64,000 nucleotides of DNA from Tubulanus polymorphus (lineage: Eukaryota; Nemertea; Palaeonemertea; Tubulaniformes; Tubulanidae). Numbering within the stretch: position 1 is the first letter of the stretch; each line of letters starts with the position of its first letter. Below are positions 1 to 31,962 of the stretch, one piece after another. Under the pieces are notes generated by a model that was not told where the DNA came from, made no database searches, and was given only the letters and a program-made list of their open reading frames with translations. The stretch lies in contig NW_027437436.1 in assembly GCF_964204645.1 (NCBI RefSeq), forward strand, positions 1 through 64,000, read 5' to 3'. A program made the translations under genes and the position numbers.

Positions 1-402
1 GCACAACGTGACCATACAAGTAAGTGACAGTGTCTTATATTTAATTCGAGGAAGTAGCAGACCTAACAACAACCCGAAAGAACAAGAAAATCACATATAT
101 GGGAACCAGATACAGAAAGTCGGAACAAACATGGAATGTTCGAACAATAATGTAAAAATCTAAATTAAAATCTATAACTAACAACTTGTTTCCTTGCCTT
201 CCCCGTCATTCGAATTCAAATGAACACAATTTTCACCTTATTTTCCATGCATGTGACAGCATAAACCAGTAAGGAATTATCGCATTATCAGGCTCGGAGC
301 CAAATACATTTCTTTCATATATTTCATTTCCGTAGGACAACGTAACGCAGTCCCATTGCTGAAATATTCGCCCGTCGTCGGTATATACTATCATATACGA
401 AC

Positions 403-17783
<17,381 letters not shown>

Positions 17784-17789
17784 AATGAT

Positions 17790-19320
17790 CGTCGTATTTA
17801 TTAAGGTTTATTTATCTTCTCGGCGATTCAATCTCGCTACAAAACTTTGGTATCCTTCCAATCAGCCTGGATTAAGTTTCACTACGTTAACACCACTTTA
17901 TCTAATTTTACTAGTCAGGTATTCATACCAAAAATACTGTTGTCGGTATCAACTGCCTCCAACAATCCGAGGCTGGTCAAATCGTTTCAATGGTGGATGA
18001 AATAAAACCAGTGGTTAAAAACACGATAAAAACAATATTAAAGCGGTAGCGATGTCACTTATCTACGCTGAACTACCTAGAACAATCGAACGTTTGTACC
18101 ATGAACCCCATATGTACAATCTGCTGTTTGTGTATACTACGCTCCTGTGAAAACTTGTACTGTGAATACTTTGTTCATAACTGGCTTAATATACCTAACT
18201 ACCGCTAAATATACTGGACAATACCCAGAATAACTTCTAAGCGGCAAAGTTAGCTTACGTCACCATACGTCGCCGCTAGGCAGGAAACAACTGGGATTAC
18301 AAGTATGCGATTATTTCATGTACTATTTAAATTAATTTTGATTTCAATTTATTCATTTAAAAGAAAAGTTTATTCGATTTTTGGTGAAAGGTAGAAGGAT
18401 TGAACGGTAGAGGTTTGATTCCGATTATAAATTACTTACTTATTTAGCATCGATAAAACAGATGGATCACCGAACTAACTCAAGCTTTAGTCGTCACGTA
18501 CCCGTTCTGCGGTATTATGAAGTCTGCGTTGAGTCAAGTTCTCCACCAGCTGTTAATAAATTCCCATTTTCAAGTACGTTAAATATGCTTTCAGTTCTTT
18601 TATAAATATGGACGACGGATCGCGTTACTGCGTTATGCACGACGATTCCAACGGCAAAATATCGACCTTTCCCTACTCCAACCGATATAGAAATAATTAC
18701 AAAATATGTACTTTTGAACAACGGTTTCATCGAAATGCTTATATGTATATAAAAATATATAGTCGATATATTTTATTGAAATGCAAAAATACGATCAAAT
18801 TATTTTGCCACGAACGCTTCTTCAACAGAACTTCAATACTAATATATTATGGTGAACATGGTCCAGGTCGATCACCGAAATATTGATTTTAGACGTACCC
18901 ATTGCAACTACTCGCGCTAGTCAACTTATTTACAAATTTGGGCCGCACGGCAAGCTAAATCTGACGTCATCTCGGACAATGCGCCAAATAACCTACATTG
19001 ACAAAGCGAGGAAAAACATCTTAAAATAGTTGTTAAAGACGTCAATTAGCAATGATGACAGAAACTCCCAATATTGACTACCAAGTGGTAATTATCGCAT
19101 TGGATCATTCTATTTTGAAGTCAACGCTGGTAAAAAAAATACCATCTATAAAAATGCCACCAGGATAAAATTTAAGTTATTTACATTCATACAGTCATTT
19201 AAGCTGACTGCATTTATCATCAGTCATCTTGTCAAAGATTCCTATTCAATTTCCAACATCAACTACGCCTATGTTCGTGGCTCTTCAAATCACCGATTCG
19301 GTGACCAGACCGTGGTCTAA
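17790..19320. other. Upstream of lipoxygenase; no gene seen
   Basis: This should contain the lipoxygenase 5' UTR and promoter, but I cannot point to a TATA box or initiator with confidence. Short ORFs here show neither splice signals nor recognisable motifs. Confidence 0.4.
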
Positions 19321-19389
19321 AATTATACTCGTGTAAATACATGTTCAGAAAACGACACAGTAGCATCAGTCCGAGCGGCTGCATACGTG

Positions 19390-21270
19390 GAACCATAATT
19401 GACACGTTTATTCGGCAGGCCAAGACTAGGCTTACTCCGTTTATTCAGCTGGCCAACACTAGGGTAACTACATTTATTTAACAGGCCAACACTAGGGTAA
19501 CTGCGTTTGTTGAACAGGCCAACACAAAGGTAATCGCGTTTATTAAACATGCCAACACTAGGGTTACTACGTTTATTAATCAGGCCGACACTAGGGTAAC
19601 TGCGTTTATTGAACAGGCCAATACGAGGGTAATTGCTTTTATTAAACAGGCCAACACTAGGATAACTGCGTTTATTAAACAGACCGACACTAGGGTTGCT
19701 GCGTTTACTAAACAGGCCGACACAAAGGTTACGGCGTTTATTGATAAGGCAAACACTAGGGTAACTGCGTTTATTAAAGATGCCAACACTAGGATAACTA
19801 TGTTCATTAAACAGGCCGGCACAAGGGTTGCTGCGTTTATTAGACAGGCCAACACTAGGGTTACTGCGTTTATTAAACAGTCCAACACTAGGGTTTCTGC
19901 ATATACTAAACAGGCCGACACTTGGGTTGCTACATTTATTAAACAGGCCAACACTAGAGTAACTGCGGTTATTGAGCAGGCTCACACAAGGGCAACTGCG
20001 TTTATTAAACAGGCCAACACAAGGGTAATTGCATTTATCAAACAGGCACACACTTGGGTTACTACATTTATTAAACAGGCCAACACTAGAGTAACTGCGT
20101 TTATTGAGCAGGCCAAAACTAGGGTTGCTGCGTTTACTAATCAGGCCGACACTAGGGTTGCTACATTTATTAAACATGCCAACACTAGAGTAACTGCGTT
20201 TATTGGAGCAGGCCCACACAAGGGTAACTGCGTTTATAAAACAGGCCAACAAATGGGTAATGGCGTTTATCAAACAGGCCGGCACTAGGGTTGCTGCGTT
20301 TACTAATCAGGCCGACACTTGGGTTACTACATTTATTAAACAGGCCAACACTAGAGTAACTGCGTTTATTGAGCAGGCCAACAATAGGGTAACTGCATTG
20401 AATAAACAGGCCAACACTAGGGTAACTGCGTTTACTAATCAGGCCGACACTAGGGTTGCTACATTTATTAAACAGGCCAACACTAGAGTAACTGCGTTTA
20501 TTGGAGCAGGCCCACACACGGGTAACTGCGTTTATTAAACAGGCCAACAAATGGGTAATGGCGTTTATCAAACAGGCCGGCATTAGGGTTGCTGCGTTTA
20601 CTAATCAGGCCAACACTAGGGTTACTACGTTTATTGAACAGGCCAACACTAGGGTTACTGCGTTTATTGAACAGGCCAACACTAGGGTAACTGCGTTTAT
20701 TGAAGAAGCCAACTCGAGGGTTACTGCATACACTAAACACTCCGACACTAGGTTTGTTGCGTTAACTAAACAGGACAGCATAAGGGTAACTGCGGTTATT
20801 TAGAAGGCCAACACAAGGGTTACTACTTTTATTAAACTGGCCAACACAAGGGTAACTGCGTTGATTAAACACGCCAACACTGCCTTTATCAAACAGGCGA
20901 ACATTAGGGTTATTACGATTATAAAACAGGCCAACATAGGGTAACTGCGTTTATTAAGCAGGCCAACACTAGGGTAACTGCCTTTATCAAACAGGCGAAC
21001 ACTAGGGTTATTGCGATTAATCAACAGGCCAACACTAGAGTAACTGCGTTTATCAAACAGACCGACACCAGGGTTACGACGTTTGTTAAATAGGCCAACA
21101 ATAGGGTTGCTGCGCTTATTTAACAGGCCGACACGAGGGTTACTGCGATTATTAAACAGGCCAACACTAGGGTAACTACGTTTATTAAACAGGTCATCAC
21201 TGGGGTTTCTAAATTTATTAAACCGGCCATCACTAGGGTTACTGCGTTTATTAAACACGCCAACACTAGC
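19390..21270. repeat. 33-bp minisatellite
   Basis: About 55 copies of a 33-bp unit, ACTGCGTTTATTAAACAGGC plus CAACACTAGGGTA. The unit is 11 codons long, so both strands stay open for long stretches (NKRSYPSVGLF-type and AFIKQANTRVT-type peptides). Blocks are duplicated: 20,200-20,290 and 20,500-20,580 are nearly identical. The array ends in two CTCCGGGACCAC-type copies at about 21,275-21,385. Confidence 0.95.
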
Positions 21271-21399
21271 AACACTCCGGGACCACTTTCTACTCCGCGG
21301 AGTGGAAACACTCCGGGACTGCTCTCTGATAAATGGACAAGCAACATTCCGGGACCACATTCTACTCCGCAGAGTGGAAGCATTGTGGAGGGAAAAACT

Positions 21400-23565
21400 T
21401 ATACCACGGTTGATGACCTTAGCACACAGGCTGGGCGTAGACCTAACTCAGATCTGCTTTCCGATTCTGATCTAGACACATTTCTACCCCTATCGCTGAC
21501 GTCATGGGCAAAGGCAATGAGGCAAACTATGATCGGGCGGTTGTAATCAAGGACAATCCGATATCTAGTAATCCTTAATCTGCATGAATGTAAAAAACAT
21601 ACATTTGCAATACAATTCTCTCGCTTCGAACTTTCAGTACTACCTTCTATAGCGTTACTTTACTTTGTATACATCGACACGAATAAAGCGAAACGCTCGA
21701 AACAGCTAACAAGGAGATCGTTGGTTGCCGGGTGTCATCACATTGTAACAGTACATGACCCCACGATAAATTTATCGCACTTTCACAGATAGGTTATTAT
21801 GAAATGTTCTAGGACCCGTACATTACCGGCAAACAGTCCCTAATTCTTCGGCTATTACAAAGTTCGATTTTGGTAATTTCAAAGGACCAGAAGCACAACG
21901 AAATATGAGCAACGTTTAGGTCACTTAAAACGAGCTAATTAAGAAGGTGAGAGTTAATTAAAAGTTTACGTGGTACATCAATAGGCGCTCCTCCACGTTA
22001 ATCAGGATTTAAAATGATTCGAACCAACATCATAGAATGTCAACATTCCCCTAATATATATAACAAGCTGAGAAATGGTGAAAGTAAAATTAATTAAAAT
22101 TGAGTACCCGCAGTTGCTGCTGAGGCAATCAACGATTCCGCGTATGGTAGGTGAGGATCCACCAGGTTCGCGTGTAGATAGTTGGTCGTCCACATTCGAT
22201 TTTCCTACATTTCAATTCTGAATGATCAATAATCTATGAAAACCCCGCTGATATCCGAGTAGAAGAATATAAGCATTGTATATTTGGTGGGTGGTGTGGT
22301 TATATATAGATTCCTGAGTCTAAAACTTCTGTTCAAAGCTCATTGAAAATGAACTAATTTTGACAACGGGCGACCTACTGCTCGTCACGACATCTGGTCG
22401 GATAGCTGGTTATTCGGGTACCCAATTGATGAAATAAAACCATACTTGTGAATTAAATCAACGCGGTACCGGTGAGGCTGCTGATGGAAACGAGGATTTG
22501 GCGATAGTCCGCTTTATACTACTAAAGGATATGATCCGCCATTAACTATGTTTTTGATGAGCGAGAAACTCTCATGATCGCCACTTCGTTATATCGCCTA
22601 AAAATTGGTGGTGTTATATCGAGCTTTGACTGTATATTACACGTGACGATACAGATTCCTTTCTTACTGTGGAACTGGATTCAGAGTTTTTCATCGCTTT
22701 CAGACAATATCTAAATCATCATTAAAGGTTTCAATACTTCAAAATTTACGCGTTGATATCATTTGCAAAATTTAACGGAGAAATTCTAAGATGAAATTGC
22801 AGTGGTAAATACGTACAATGTATGTAGTTTATTCCCAATGTGTTTAACCAATAGATGAGGATTCTCGATCCACCCCGGCAGACGCTTCTAAAAATTCAAT
22901 CACCACTCCTCTCGAATCCCGATCATGCGGATTTCACTTTCATGTTCAGACGGCCTTATTTCTAGAACTGGTCTGTAACAAGTACCCGAAAACAAACATG
23001 TTCAGTGTGTGCAGCAGCGCTTCCCAGAAGAGAGGATATTACTAACACGTGTACTAGGAATTGAAACTTCAATAATCTTACCTTTATCAAGTTATCAACA
23101 AAGTTAACAACAAAGTGTCGCATTTCATTGGGGTCAGTAAACTGTAACACTTCCAACAGTTATAATTCATCTTCGCTCTATAAATCTACTAAAATCAATC
23201 CATTCTCCGCCATGCATAATGTTTATAACAGAGATTTCAATTTAACCATCAAATAATTTGAGAATTGAATACTGCATAAAATATATCAGTTTATATAAGA
23301 TGCTTTAAGTATTAGAATGTTAATCGATTTAAAACTCAAAAATATGGAATCAACTCAAAATGTAGAAATTGCAGGAATTGTGACTATTATAGCTCACAAA
23401 CGTTGAACCTCATCCAACCCGGGTGTATTCTACCCGGACTGCACTTGAAACAAGAAAGTATTTTCTTTCTATGGATAAATTATCTTTATTAAGCGAATAA
23501 AATATTTGAGCACGTTACATTATTAGCAATTTCTAGTACAAATCACATCAGAAAGTTGTTATTGT
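21400..23565. other. Intergenic; one possible exon only
   Basis: Unique sequence, without long ORFs. The only stretch with convincing splice sites is the 60-nt candidate at 23,082-23,141. Confidence 0.4.
23082..23141 (-). CDS. Candidate 20-codon exon
   Basis: The frame FTDPNEMRHFVVNFVDNLIK is flanked by GTTACAG and donor GTAAGA, phase 0-0. It weakly resembles another candidate exon at 31,835-31,962 (IRRFVIAFVEYLNEV). It could belong to the gene whose NACHT exon lies upstream, but the connection is a guess. Confidence 0.3.
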
Positions 23566-23569
23566 TGCC

Positions 23570-23765
23570 GAGTACCTCCCTGGCTTTACAAGGAACCTCC
23601 CTGGTTTTACCAGGAGCCCTTGATCTCTGTTTTACCAGGAGCCAGCGACCCTCCTAGTTTATCAGGTGCCCCCTACCTCACAAGTTTTACCAGGAGCCCA
23701 CGAACTCCTGGTTTTACCACGAGCCTAAGACCTTCCTGGTTTTACCAGGAGCCCACGTCTTACTG
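23570..23765. repeat. Palindromic CCTGGTTTTACCAGGAGCC repeats
   Basis: Six to seven degenerate copies, each able to form a small hairpin (CCTGG/CCAGG), spaced about 25-35 bp. They lie directly before the 48-bp satellite. Confidence 0.8.
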
Positions 23766-23889
23766 ATTTTACAAAGCGCATCAAACATCATTGGTTTCAT
23801 AAATTGTTATGTTTTACAAAACTTCTTCAAATGAAATAAAATTTATCACAGCTTTCAATAATACTACTTATCAAGAAGTAAATCAGTAA

Positions 23890-26050
23890 CACATTATCAC
23901 TACTTTCAATAATAATAATTATAAACTAAATCAGTAATACATTATCACTGCTTTCAATAATAATGGTTATCAAGTCAATCAGTAATATATTATCATTGCT
24001 TTCAATAACAATACTTATCAAGTCAATCAGTAATACATTATCACTGCTTTCAATAACAATACTTATCGAGTCAATCAGTAATACATTATCACTACCTTCA
24101 ATAATAATAATTATCAATTAAATCAGTAATACATTATCACTGCTTTCAATAATGATGGTTATCAAGTCAATCAGTAATACATTATCACTGCTTTCAATAA
24201 TAATGGTTATCAAGTCATTCAGTAATACATTATCACTGCTTTCAATAACAATACTTATCAAGTAAATCAGTAATACATTATCACTTCTTTCAATAATAAT
24301 GCTTATCAAGTCAATCAGCAATACATAATAACTGCTTTTAATAACAATACTTATCAAGTAAATCAGTAATACATTATCACTGCTTTCAATAATAACACTT
24401 ATCAAGTCAATCAGTAATACATAATAACTGCTTTTAATAACAATACTTATCAAGTAAATCAGTAATACATTATCACTGCTTTCAATAATAATAATTATCA
24501 ATTAAATCAGTACTACATTATCACTGCTTTCAATAACAATACTTATCAAGTAAATCAGTAATACATTATCACTTCTTTCAATAATAATGCTTATCAAGTC
24601 AATCAGTAATACATAATAACTGCTTTTAATAACAATACTTATCAAGTAAATCCGTAATACATTATCACTACTTTCAATAACAATACTTATCAAGTCAATC
24701 AGTAATACATTATCACTACTTTCAATAACAATACTTATCAAGTCAATCAGTAATACATTATCACTGCTTTCAATAACAATACTTATCAAGTCAATCAGTA
24801 ATACATTATCACTTCTTTCAATAATAATGCTTATCAAGTCAATCAGCAATACATAATAACTGCTTTTAATAACAATACTTATCAAGTAAATCAGTAATAC
24901 ATTATCACTGCTTTCAATAATAACACTTATCAAGTCAATCAGTAATACATAATAACTGCTTTTAATAACAATACTTATCAAGTAAATCAGTAATACATTA
25001 TCACTGCTTTCAATAATAATAATTATCAATTAAATCAGTACTACATTATCACTGCTTTCAATAACAATACTTATCAAGTCAATCAGTAATACATTATCAC
25101 TTCTTTCAATAATAATGCTTATCAAGTCAATCAGCAATACATAATAACTGCTTTTAATAACAATACTTATCAAGTAAATCAGTAATACATTATCACTGCT
25201 TTCAATAATAACACTTATCAAGTCAATCAGTAATACATAATAACTGCTTTTAATAACAATACTTATCAAGTAAATCAGTAATACATTATCACTGCTTTCA
25301 ATAATAATAATTATCAATTAAATCAGTACTACATTATCACTGCTTTCAATAACAATACTTATCAAGTAAATCAGTAATACATTATCACTTCTTTCAATAA
25401 TAATGCTTATCAAGTCAATCAGTAATACATAATAACTGCTTTTAATAACAATACTTATCAAGTAAATCCGTAATACATTATCACTACTTTCAATAACAAT
25501 ACTTATCAAGTCAATCAGTAATACATTATCACTACTTTCAATAACAATACTTATCAAGTCAATCAGTAATACATTATCACTGCTTTCAATAACAATACTT
25601 ATCAAGTCAATCAGTAATACATTATCACTTCTTTCAATAATAATGCTTATCAAGTCAATCAGCAATACATAATAACTGCTTTTAATAACAATACTTATCA
25701 AGTAAATCAGTAATACATTATCGCTTTCAATAATAACACTTATCAAGTCAATCAGTAATACATAATAACTGCTTTTAATAACAATACTTATCAAGTAAAT
25801 CAGTAATACATTATCACTGCTTTCAATAATAATAATTATCAATTAAATCAGTACTACATTATCACTGCTTTTAATAACAATACTTATCAAGTAAATCCGT
25901 AATACATTATCACTACTTTCAATAACAATACTTATCAAGTCAATCAGTAATACATTATCACTTCTTTCAATAACAATACTTATCAAGTCAATCAGTAATA
26001 CATTTTCACTGCTTTCAATAAAAAAAATAATCAAGTCAATCAGTAATGCA
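23890..26050. repeat. 48-bp satellite with higher-order blocks
   Basis: About 45 copies of a 48-bp unit containing AATCAGTAATACATTATCAC and CTTATCAAGTC. The minus strand is open for runs of 63-175 codons (SSDNVLLIDLISIVIE-type peptide). Variant units recur in fixed order: the stretch 24,502-25,029 is repeated almost exactly at 25,318-25,842, which shows amplification of multi-unit blocks. Confidence 0.95.
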
Positions 26051-27770
26051 TTTTGAAAATCTTAAACTTATATAAATATATAAACTTATAAATATACTGT
26101 AGTATAGTTAAACCTTATACGACTTACATTGTATTCAAATCAAAATACAGTTACACATTGTTTCAAGCACCTTTAAAAGCATTTTCCGTTTAGGAGTTCT
26201 TAAGGGATGAGGTTTAAGTGAAGTTTGAGTATATCCCCCTATAAGACATACCGCTGATAAAAAGCAATTTCAATTATATATATCACTCGCTATAGTTACT
26301 AACTTTATTTGATCTATTTTATGCTTGATGATCAGTTATATTGTATTCCATCTACTCTAGTAACGCTGTATATATTTCAGTAGTCAATGTAGCACATTTC
26401 AGAAGGCGACTGATAAAAGTAATACCACTCCACCTCCCCGTTCTCATCAAATTCTATGTCAGAAATTTCTGCATCGCTAGAGTAGCCCAACTATCAACAT
26501 ACGGAAATTGCCGAGTGCTGACGGATAACACTCGCGTATCGTATTACGTAACGAGCCCCACCAAATACGCTGATACGATCAATGACAGCTGACACGTTCA
26601 TACTCCACTCACTCCCACCCAGGTGATACAAACACATCTGAGGAGTTCTGAACCTCAACAGACTACAACAATAAAAAGGCAGGTTTTCTCTTACTAGCGG
26701 AAGAAAACAGATTAGATGCGGAAAACGACAAGTATATAATTCGTTCTTTTCCAATAGATAATAGCAGAAACATAGCAGTTTTAACGATCAACTAATGTAA
26801 TTAAAATTAATTGATTCATCAAATAAAATAGAGATTAAAAAGTGCAGAAATAACATTCAATTCTGAACAAAAACTACAATGATTGTATTTAAAAACACAT
26901 TCATCTCCTTTCGACGGATTCTTTTTCTTTTCGTATTAAATATCACTTGATTCAACAAGATTGATTTACAGCATCAATTATCCGTAATAGGAGTGGTAGG
27001 GGTTCGGGAGAGTTGCGAGTGGTTAATGATAGTACATCGAACTATAACCGCCAGTCTTTATATACAGAATTGACACACACAACCTAAATATTTTAAGATA
27101 CGAATTATTAAGATTTCCCATTTTTAAAGTTACCATAATTCTTGGGTATATAGGAAAATATAATATAAATCTTAATTGTCAACATCTCTGAGGATATAGA
27201 ATAATAATATATAGATTCAATCATCACAGTCCTATTTTTCTCCATAGTCTCACCCATAAGAACCGCTCACCTAAAATGTCACCTTACAAAAGATTATTCA
27301 TTTAACTAAATATACATAGTAACATACGATGAACCTCGAGCACGAGTTAAGGAGGGGGAAATACGTTTATAAAAAGTCAGAAAAGTGATCTACGTTTAAG
27401 TCCCAGTTACTTAAATGTCTGACGAGGAAGGCGAGGTTTAGTCATACCTGTAATACCCAGGGAAGACGTAAAGAATATGATATGAATTATTGTCATGTTA
27501 ATTGAAATGCATAAAATAAAATGTATAGAATGAATTGTTAAACTCGATGTTAATCAAACGGATCTAATTAGTATATTTGGGCAGTTGAATGTGTGTAGTT
27601 TCAATTTATTCCGGTTTGATCTCGGGCTATGTCATTTATTCAAAGAATACAGTTTGATATCAGTGCTGCAGTTCTGCTCTGCTCTGTTCTGTTCCGTTCC
27701 GTTCCGTTCCAGATTCAGGAAAATGACAGGCTCAGATGTACACAACGTTGTTTTTTTCATTCCTCTGCGG
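26050..27770. other. Intergenic; no gene seen
   Basis: Unique AT-rich DNA. A short GTTCC repeat lies at about 27,688-27,708. It may contain the 3' exons of the NACHT gene, because that exon ends in a donor site, but I could not place any. Confidence 0.35.
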
Positions 27771-27800
27771 AAACTAAGAAAACAATAAATGTACACTCAC

Positions 27801-30508
27801 TCTTTTATTGAGTTCGTTAAGTTCTGATTCGATGCAGTTTTTCATCCTAGCTCGGTCGCTGGCTCGGCAACGGAAATACAGGTGAGATAGGTGCGGAAGG
27901 TTTTTGATTAATTCGACGATTGATTTGACAAATGAATCGATATCGTCCTGTGTATCAAACCTCTCCTTGTAAACGTTGAACTGTAACATACGAAGCGATG
28001 AGACGTTTTTAAGTAGTCGTAAGATGGTCCGATGCTGTTCGGTGCTTTTAAGTGAGCTTGTGATACCGATATTTTTCAGCTGATTTACCGCATCTGATGA
28101 TAGATACCGAACAAGTGCTTGGTAATCAGCTTCTAACTTTACATCTACTGATAAAACCGTCAGCTGCGGCAGGTGAGGCAGAATGCGGCTTTTTTCTAGA
28201 CTAGATCTGTGACAAGAAAGAAGCTTTAGTTCCGACATTGAAGCGATACAATCACTGATTTTTGTCGATTGATCTTTGGTTAGTTGAATCAGATCAAGAT
28301 GAATTGTTTCGATCTTTGAAGATCGTAAGGCACTGTTAAAATCTTCCAATTCTGTATCGGTCAAATCTTCATCTAATATTCTCCCATAAGGCTTGGATTT
28401 TTCTCCGCCTCGAAGATGAATTTCTTTCAAGCGCGGAATTATGTTTGTCAGCCCTCTATATATATTTTCACTGGGAGGCACGCGGATAAACAAATGTTTT
28501 AGGGATGGATTAGATTTGTGAATATTGCCAAAGATTTTTGCACTAGCCTCCGTTTTGATATAGAGAATTTCCTCTTTATATTGTGTGGATGGATCACGAG
28601 TGATCGACTGAACGTCATCTTCAGATTCAATCAATCGACTCGTTTTTATCCATTCACAATCGAGTTTCTTGTAACCGATACGGAATTCTCCTTTTAATAA
28701 GTCCACAAGCCAGTTCGTACTGTTGCTTTTCTGACACAATACCAAGTACGGATCACTGTCTATTGAACAACACCTCTCTCGTGCGATTATCATACCCTGA
28801 AGACGAGTGTTACTCGCTATGGCTGTTTCTAATGCGCAGTATTCGCCAGTGCCGGGTTTCAGTTCGTTACTCATATCTCTTAGATAAACTACCTCGATCG
28901 GGCATTGTTTGTGTTCGAGTATTTTTGCGAGTACTTTTATTTGCACGTCGCTAGTTATATTTACAATCAACATTTTTCCGGTGTAGTGAAATATTTCGCT
29001 AATGGCGTCATCCGGACAGTCGGCTTCATTCAGGTAGACTGATAACCGATCAGATAACCAATAGCTTTCAGATTTAAGTTCGATGTAGCGTTCATATTCG
29101 GGAAGGGCCGCTATCTGGACATTTTGTTGATCGTTTATTATGTCATCGAAACCGTCCTCGTCTATTGTGACTGCTTTTAAATTCTCATCAATTAAAGTTC
29201 TGAAAAGTTCACCGAAGGCGTTATCATGCTTGAGACGATACAGCAGCCCTACCATGAATCTCGGGTATAATTCACCATATTTTTTCAGTTCGTCCGGTAG
29301 TTGTTCAAACGCACATTTTTTCCAGGGTATTTCACCACTGTTGTTGAATTGTACAACCGAGTGAAACGCCGCCAGAAATTCGTGCACAGATTTGAGTATG
29401 AATCTTAGCTGGACGAAGCGGTCTGAGTTCATTCCCGGCGACACCTCTTCGCATGTCAAAGCCGTCATCTTCGATTCGTCGAGTTTGAGATGATTTTCAC
29501 TGAAGCTGTTTTGACCCTTGATGAGCGTCTCATACGCGACTTGACAGATTTCTTTAAGTGCTTCTGAATTTCCGATATCGCGGAAAAAACATTCCGACGA
29601 CAAGTCGAAGCCCTCACGTTTACTGATCAGAAAACACGTCAAATCGATGTAGATATCGGTGAGTTTTGATGGTATCGTAATTTCTTTCTTGTCCATATAC
29701 AGAGAACAAAACATATGTAGTATCAACGGGTTGAAGTAGGTACTTTGAAATAAAGGTGGCGCCGCGACTTTAAACATGTTGAATAGCTGATCTGCATCGC
29801 GCTCGGGGAATTTTCTCTTCATTATATCGAAGACTCCTTCCTCTCTGAAGCCGTATATCGATACAACGGTGAATTTGGAATCAGTGGCGATCATGCTTCC
29901 CCTGGACTCACGTGTTGTTATGACGATGTGCGCTTTCAGTAATTCATTGGTCGCGCGTACGATTTCTTTCTTCGCTTTATAGTTTTTCAACTCGTCGAAG
30001 CCGTCTAGCAAAAATATCGCTTTTTCTGCATTTTCCTGTACAAATCTCATAAAACCATCATACGGCGCGTCTTTTTTTACTACTTGACTTAAAAGATTAT
30101 CGTAAATGTACGTATAAATACACGCGTTATCAGCGGGCAGTTCATTTAACGGTATATAGAATAACATGGGAAATCTTTCTAGAAACGGTGATCGTTCCCA
30201 TGACAACACTTGATTTATCACCTGTGTAGTTTTACCAATACCAGGATCACCTACGAGGCATATATGCTTCTTTTCGGGCTGTTCATAAGTGAAAAGCTTC
30301 TCGAAATCATCGGGTAAAATCACTGACTGCTCCTCACTTTCTTCATTTCCCCTCGGGTTTCGTTTTTGCGGCCGAATTCTCGCGTGTTCTGTGGTGAAGA
30401 TTTCGTTGAAATTGACGAATTCATCGCTCCACCAAACCTCTTTATAATTTTTATCATCAATCAGTTGTTTATACGTTTCTTTCAGATACTTCTGAACTTG
30501 AGTAACAT
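27801..30508 (-). CDS. NACHT/LRR (NLR-type) main exon
   Basis: A single exon of about 902 codons. Acceptor CTTTTTTTACAG at 30,509 (phase 1), donor GTGAGT at 27,800 (phase 0). The open frame runs on to a stop at 27,774 if not spliced. The NTPase domain shows Walker A GDPGIGKTT (nt about 30,230-30,260), Walker B IFLLDGFDEL (about 30,000-30,030) and IVITTRES (about 29,900-29,925). The C-terminal third has leucine-rich repeats (for example LKLLSCHRSSLEKSRILPHL). NLRs are cytosolic immune receptors that oligomerise on ligand sensing. The part before the P-loop is acidic and carries no CARD or death fold I can recognise. No damage seen. Confidence 0.85.
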
Positions 30509-31834
30509 CTGTAAAAAAAGAAATCAGTTTCGGACTTTTGAATGGTGGCTAACTTGGGCCACAAGATTTCCTATTTATTAAAAGAAAATTGTTTTGAAAA
30601 AGATTTTCTGTAGCACCTGCTAAAAACAACTGAGCTGATTTTAACAACCAATGAAAAAATCTTCTTTTATGACCTAAAATCTACTAGTTGATTTAAGTAT
30701 CATCTGAAATCAATGTTTTGGTTGAGAAAACAATATTTTAATACATGTAGTAGAAAACACGCAAATCAAAATCTTCATCATGATTAAATGATTTTATTTA
30801 CATGTTTCAATTGATTTTGACTAATCTTTAATCGACTTAATTCTAAACACAACTAGAATGAGGCAAAGCCATTGAAATTCACCGCCACATGTGAACTTAT
30901 GGGGTTTGGGGTAAATCCATTGGACATATCGAGACCACATGTACACACACACATGTGTCAAAGGTGTCAAAGATGACAAAAAGATGCGATTAGTAACTGG
31001 AAAGAAATTTTATGAGAGAAAAAATATGTCAAAAAGGACTTAATTTTGGTCAGTGATAACTGACATTTTAACGAGAACGAAATCTTTGAAAAATTGAATA
31101 TGGGAACTTTTGTCCTAACAAATTAATGTTCATAATCTTAATACATTTATAGAATTACATTACATAACAACTAAAACTATGGGTGACCCGGCAAATTGAG
31201 AGTCTGGGTTTCATTGGACAGAAGCTCCCATGTTTATGCAAATTTGAGGCCTGTGCCGTTTACTGACGAAATAAAGTTTATCGATTGATTAATAAATTCA
31301 CGATAGGATTGCTTTAAGTGGGCAGGCAAGCTTACATCTTCACTCAGATAAATCGTTGTTACGCGCGACCTGCACCTTGGCGCGCGTTATCTATAACTGA
31401 TATGTATATACACGCATAGCATCTAGAGTAATAAGGCAAAATACTGCCTACGCAACTGTACACTAATAATCAAGGTCGTTAATGCAAACGTCAATAAAAT
31501 GACTTCAATTGATAATGATAAAACAATTATTTCAGTCGTGTCAACATCAGACTCATATTAAAAATTTAGATGCTATCAGGTGATCGGTATCATCAGTGAA
31601 TCAGCCGTGTGGCGAACACATAAGTAAATATCCTCAATTTCAAACCAGAATTCCGTCATATACTTTGATGCAACGTTATCTTATGCACGGGATTTCAAAA
31701 CTAGATGAATCATTGAACACATCGCACACAATAAATCGTTATATCATACGCCTTGAGTATCAGTATTCGCGCCAGAATTGATGAATATGAACCTCTTCAA
31801 TTGTGCCACCATTTTGTTACGCGAAATATCGCAC

Positions 31835-31962
31835 CTGCTGATCCACCTCATTTAAATATTCAACAAATGCTATGACAAAGCGTCGGATCTTGGCGATATA
31901 AAGTTCTTTCGACACAAATAGCAATGAATTTTCACATGTGTAATTTTGGACAGCTAAAGATG
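31835..31962 (-). CDS. Candidate exon near NACHT gene
   Basis: Acceptor TTTTTTTATGCAG, donor GTGCGA; encodes SLAVQNYTCENSLLFVSKEL and IRRFVIAFVEYLNEV. The phase (1 to 0) does not fit directly onto the NACHT exon, so it may belong to an alternative transcript or be spurious. Confidence 0.3.

Noticed and set aside
19323-21383. Repeat-peptide ORFs such as NKRSYPSVGLF or AFIKQANTRVT
   Set aside because: The 33-bp unit length keeps frames open on both strands; the coding potential is symmetrical and frames break at unit indels.
23926-26034. ORFs of IESSDNVLLIDLISIVIE repeats
   Set aside because: Same reasoning for the 48-bp satellite; kept only as a low-interest note.
23570-26050. CRISPR-like look of regularly spaced repeats
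   Set aside because: No unique spacers; units are contiguous satellites in a eukaryotic genome.
27585-27811. Plus-strand ORFs over the GTTCC repeat
   Set aside because: Short frames over a simple repeat and opposite to the NACHT exon.
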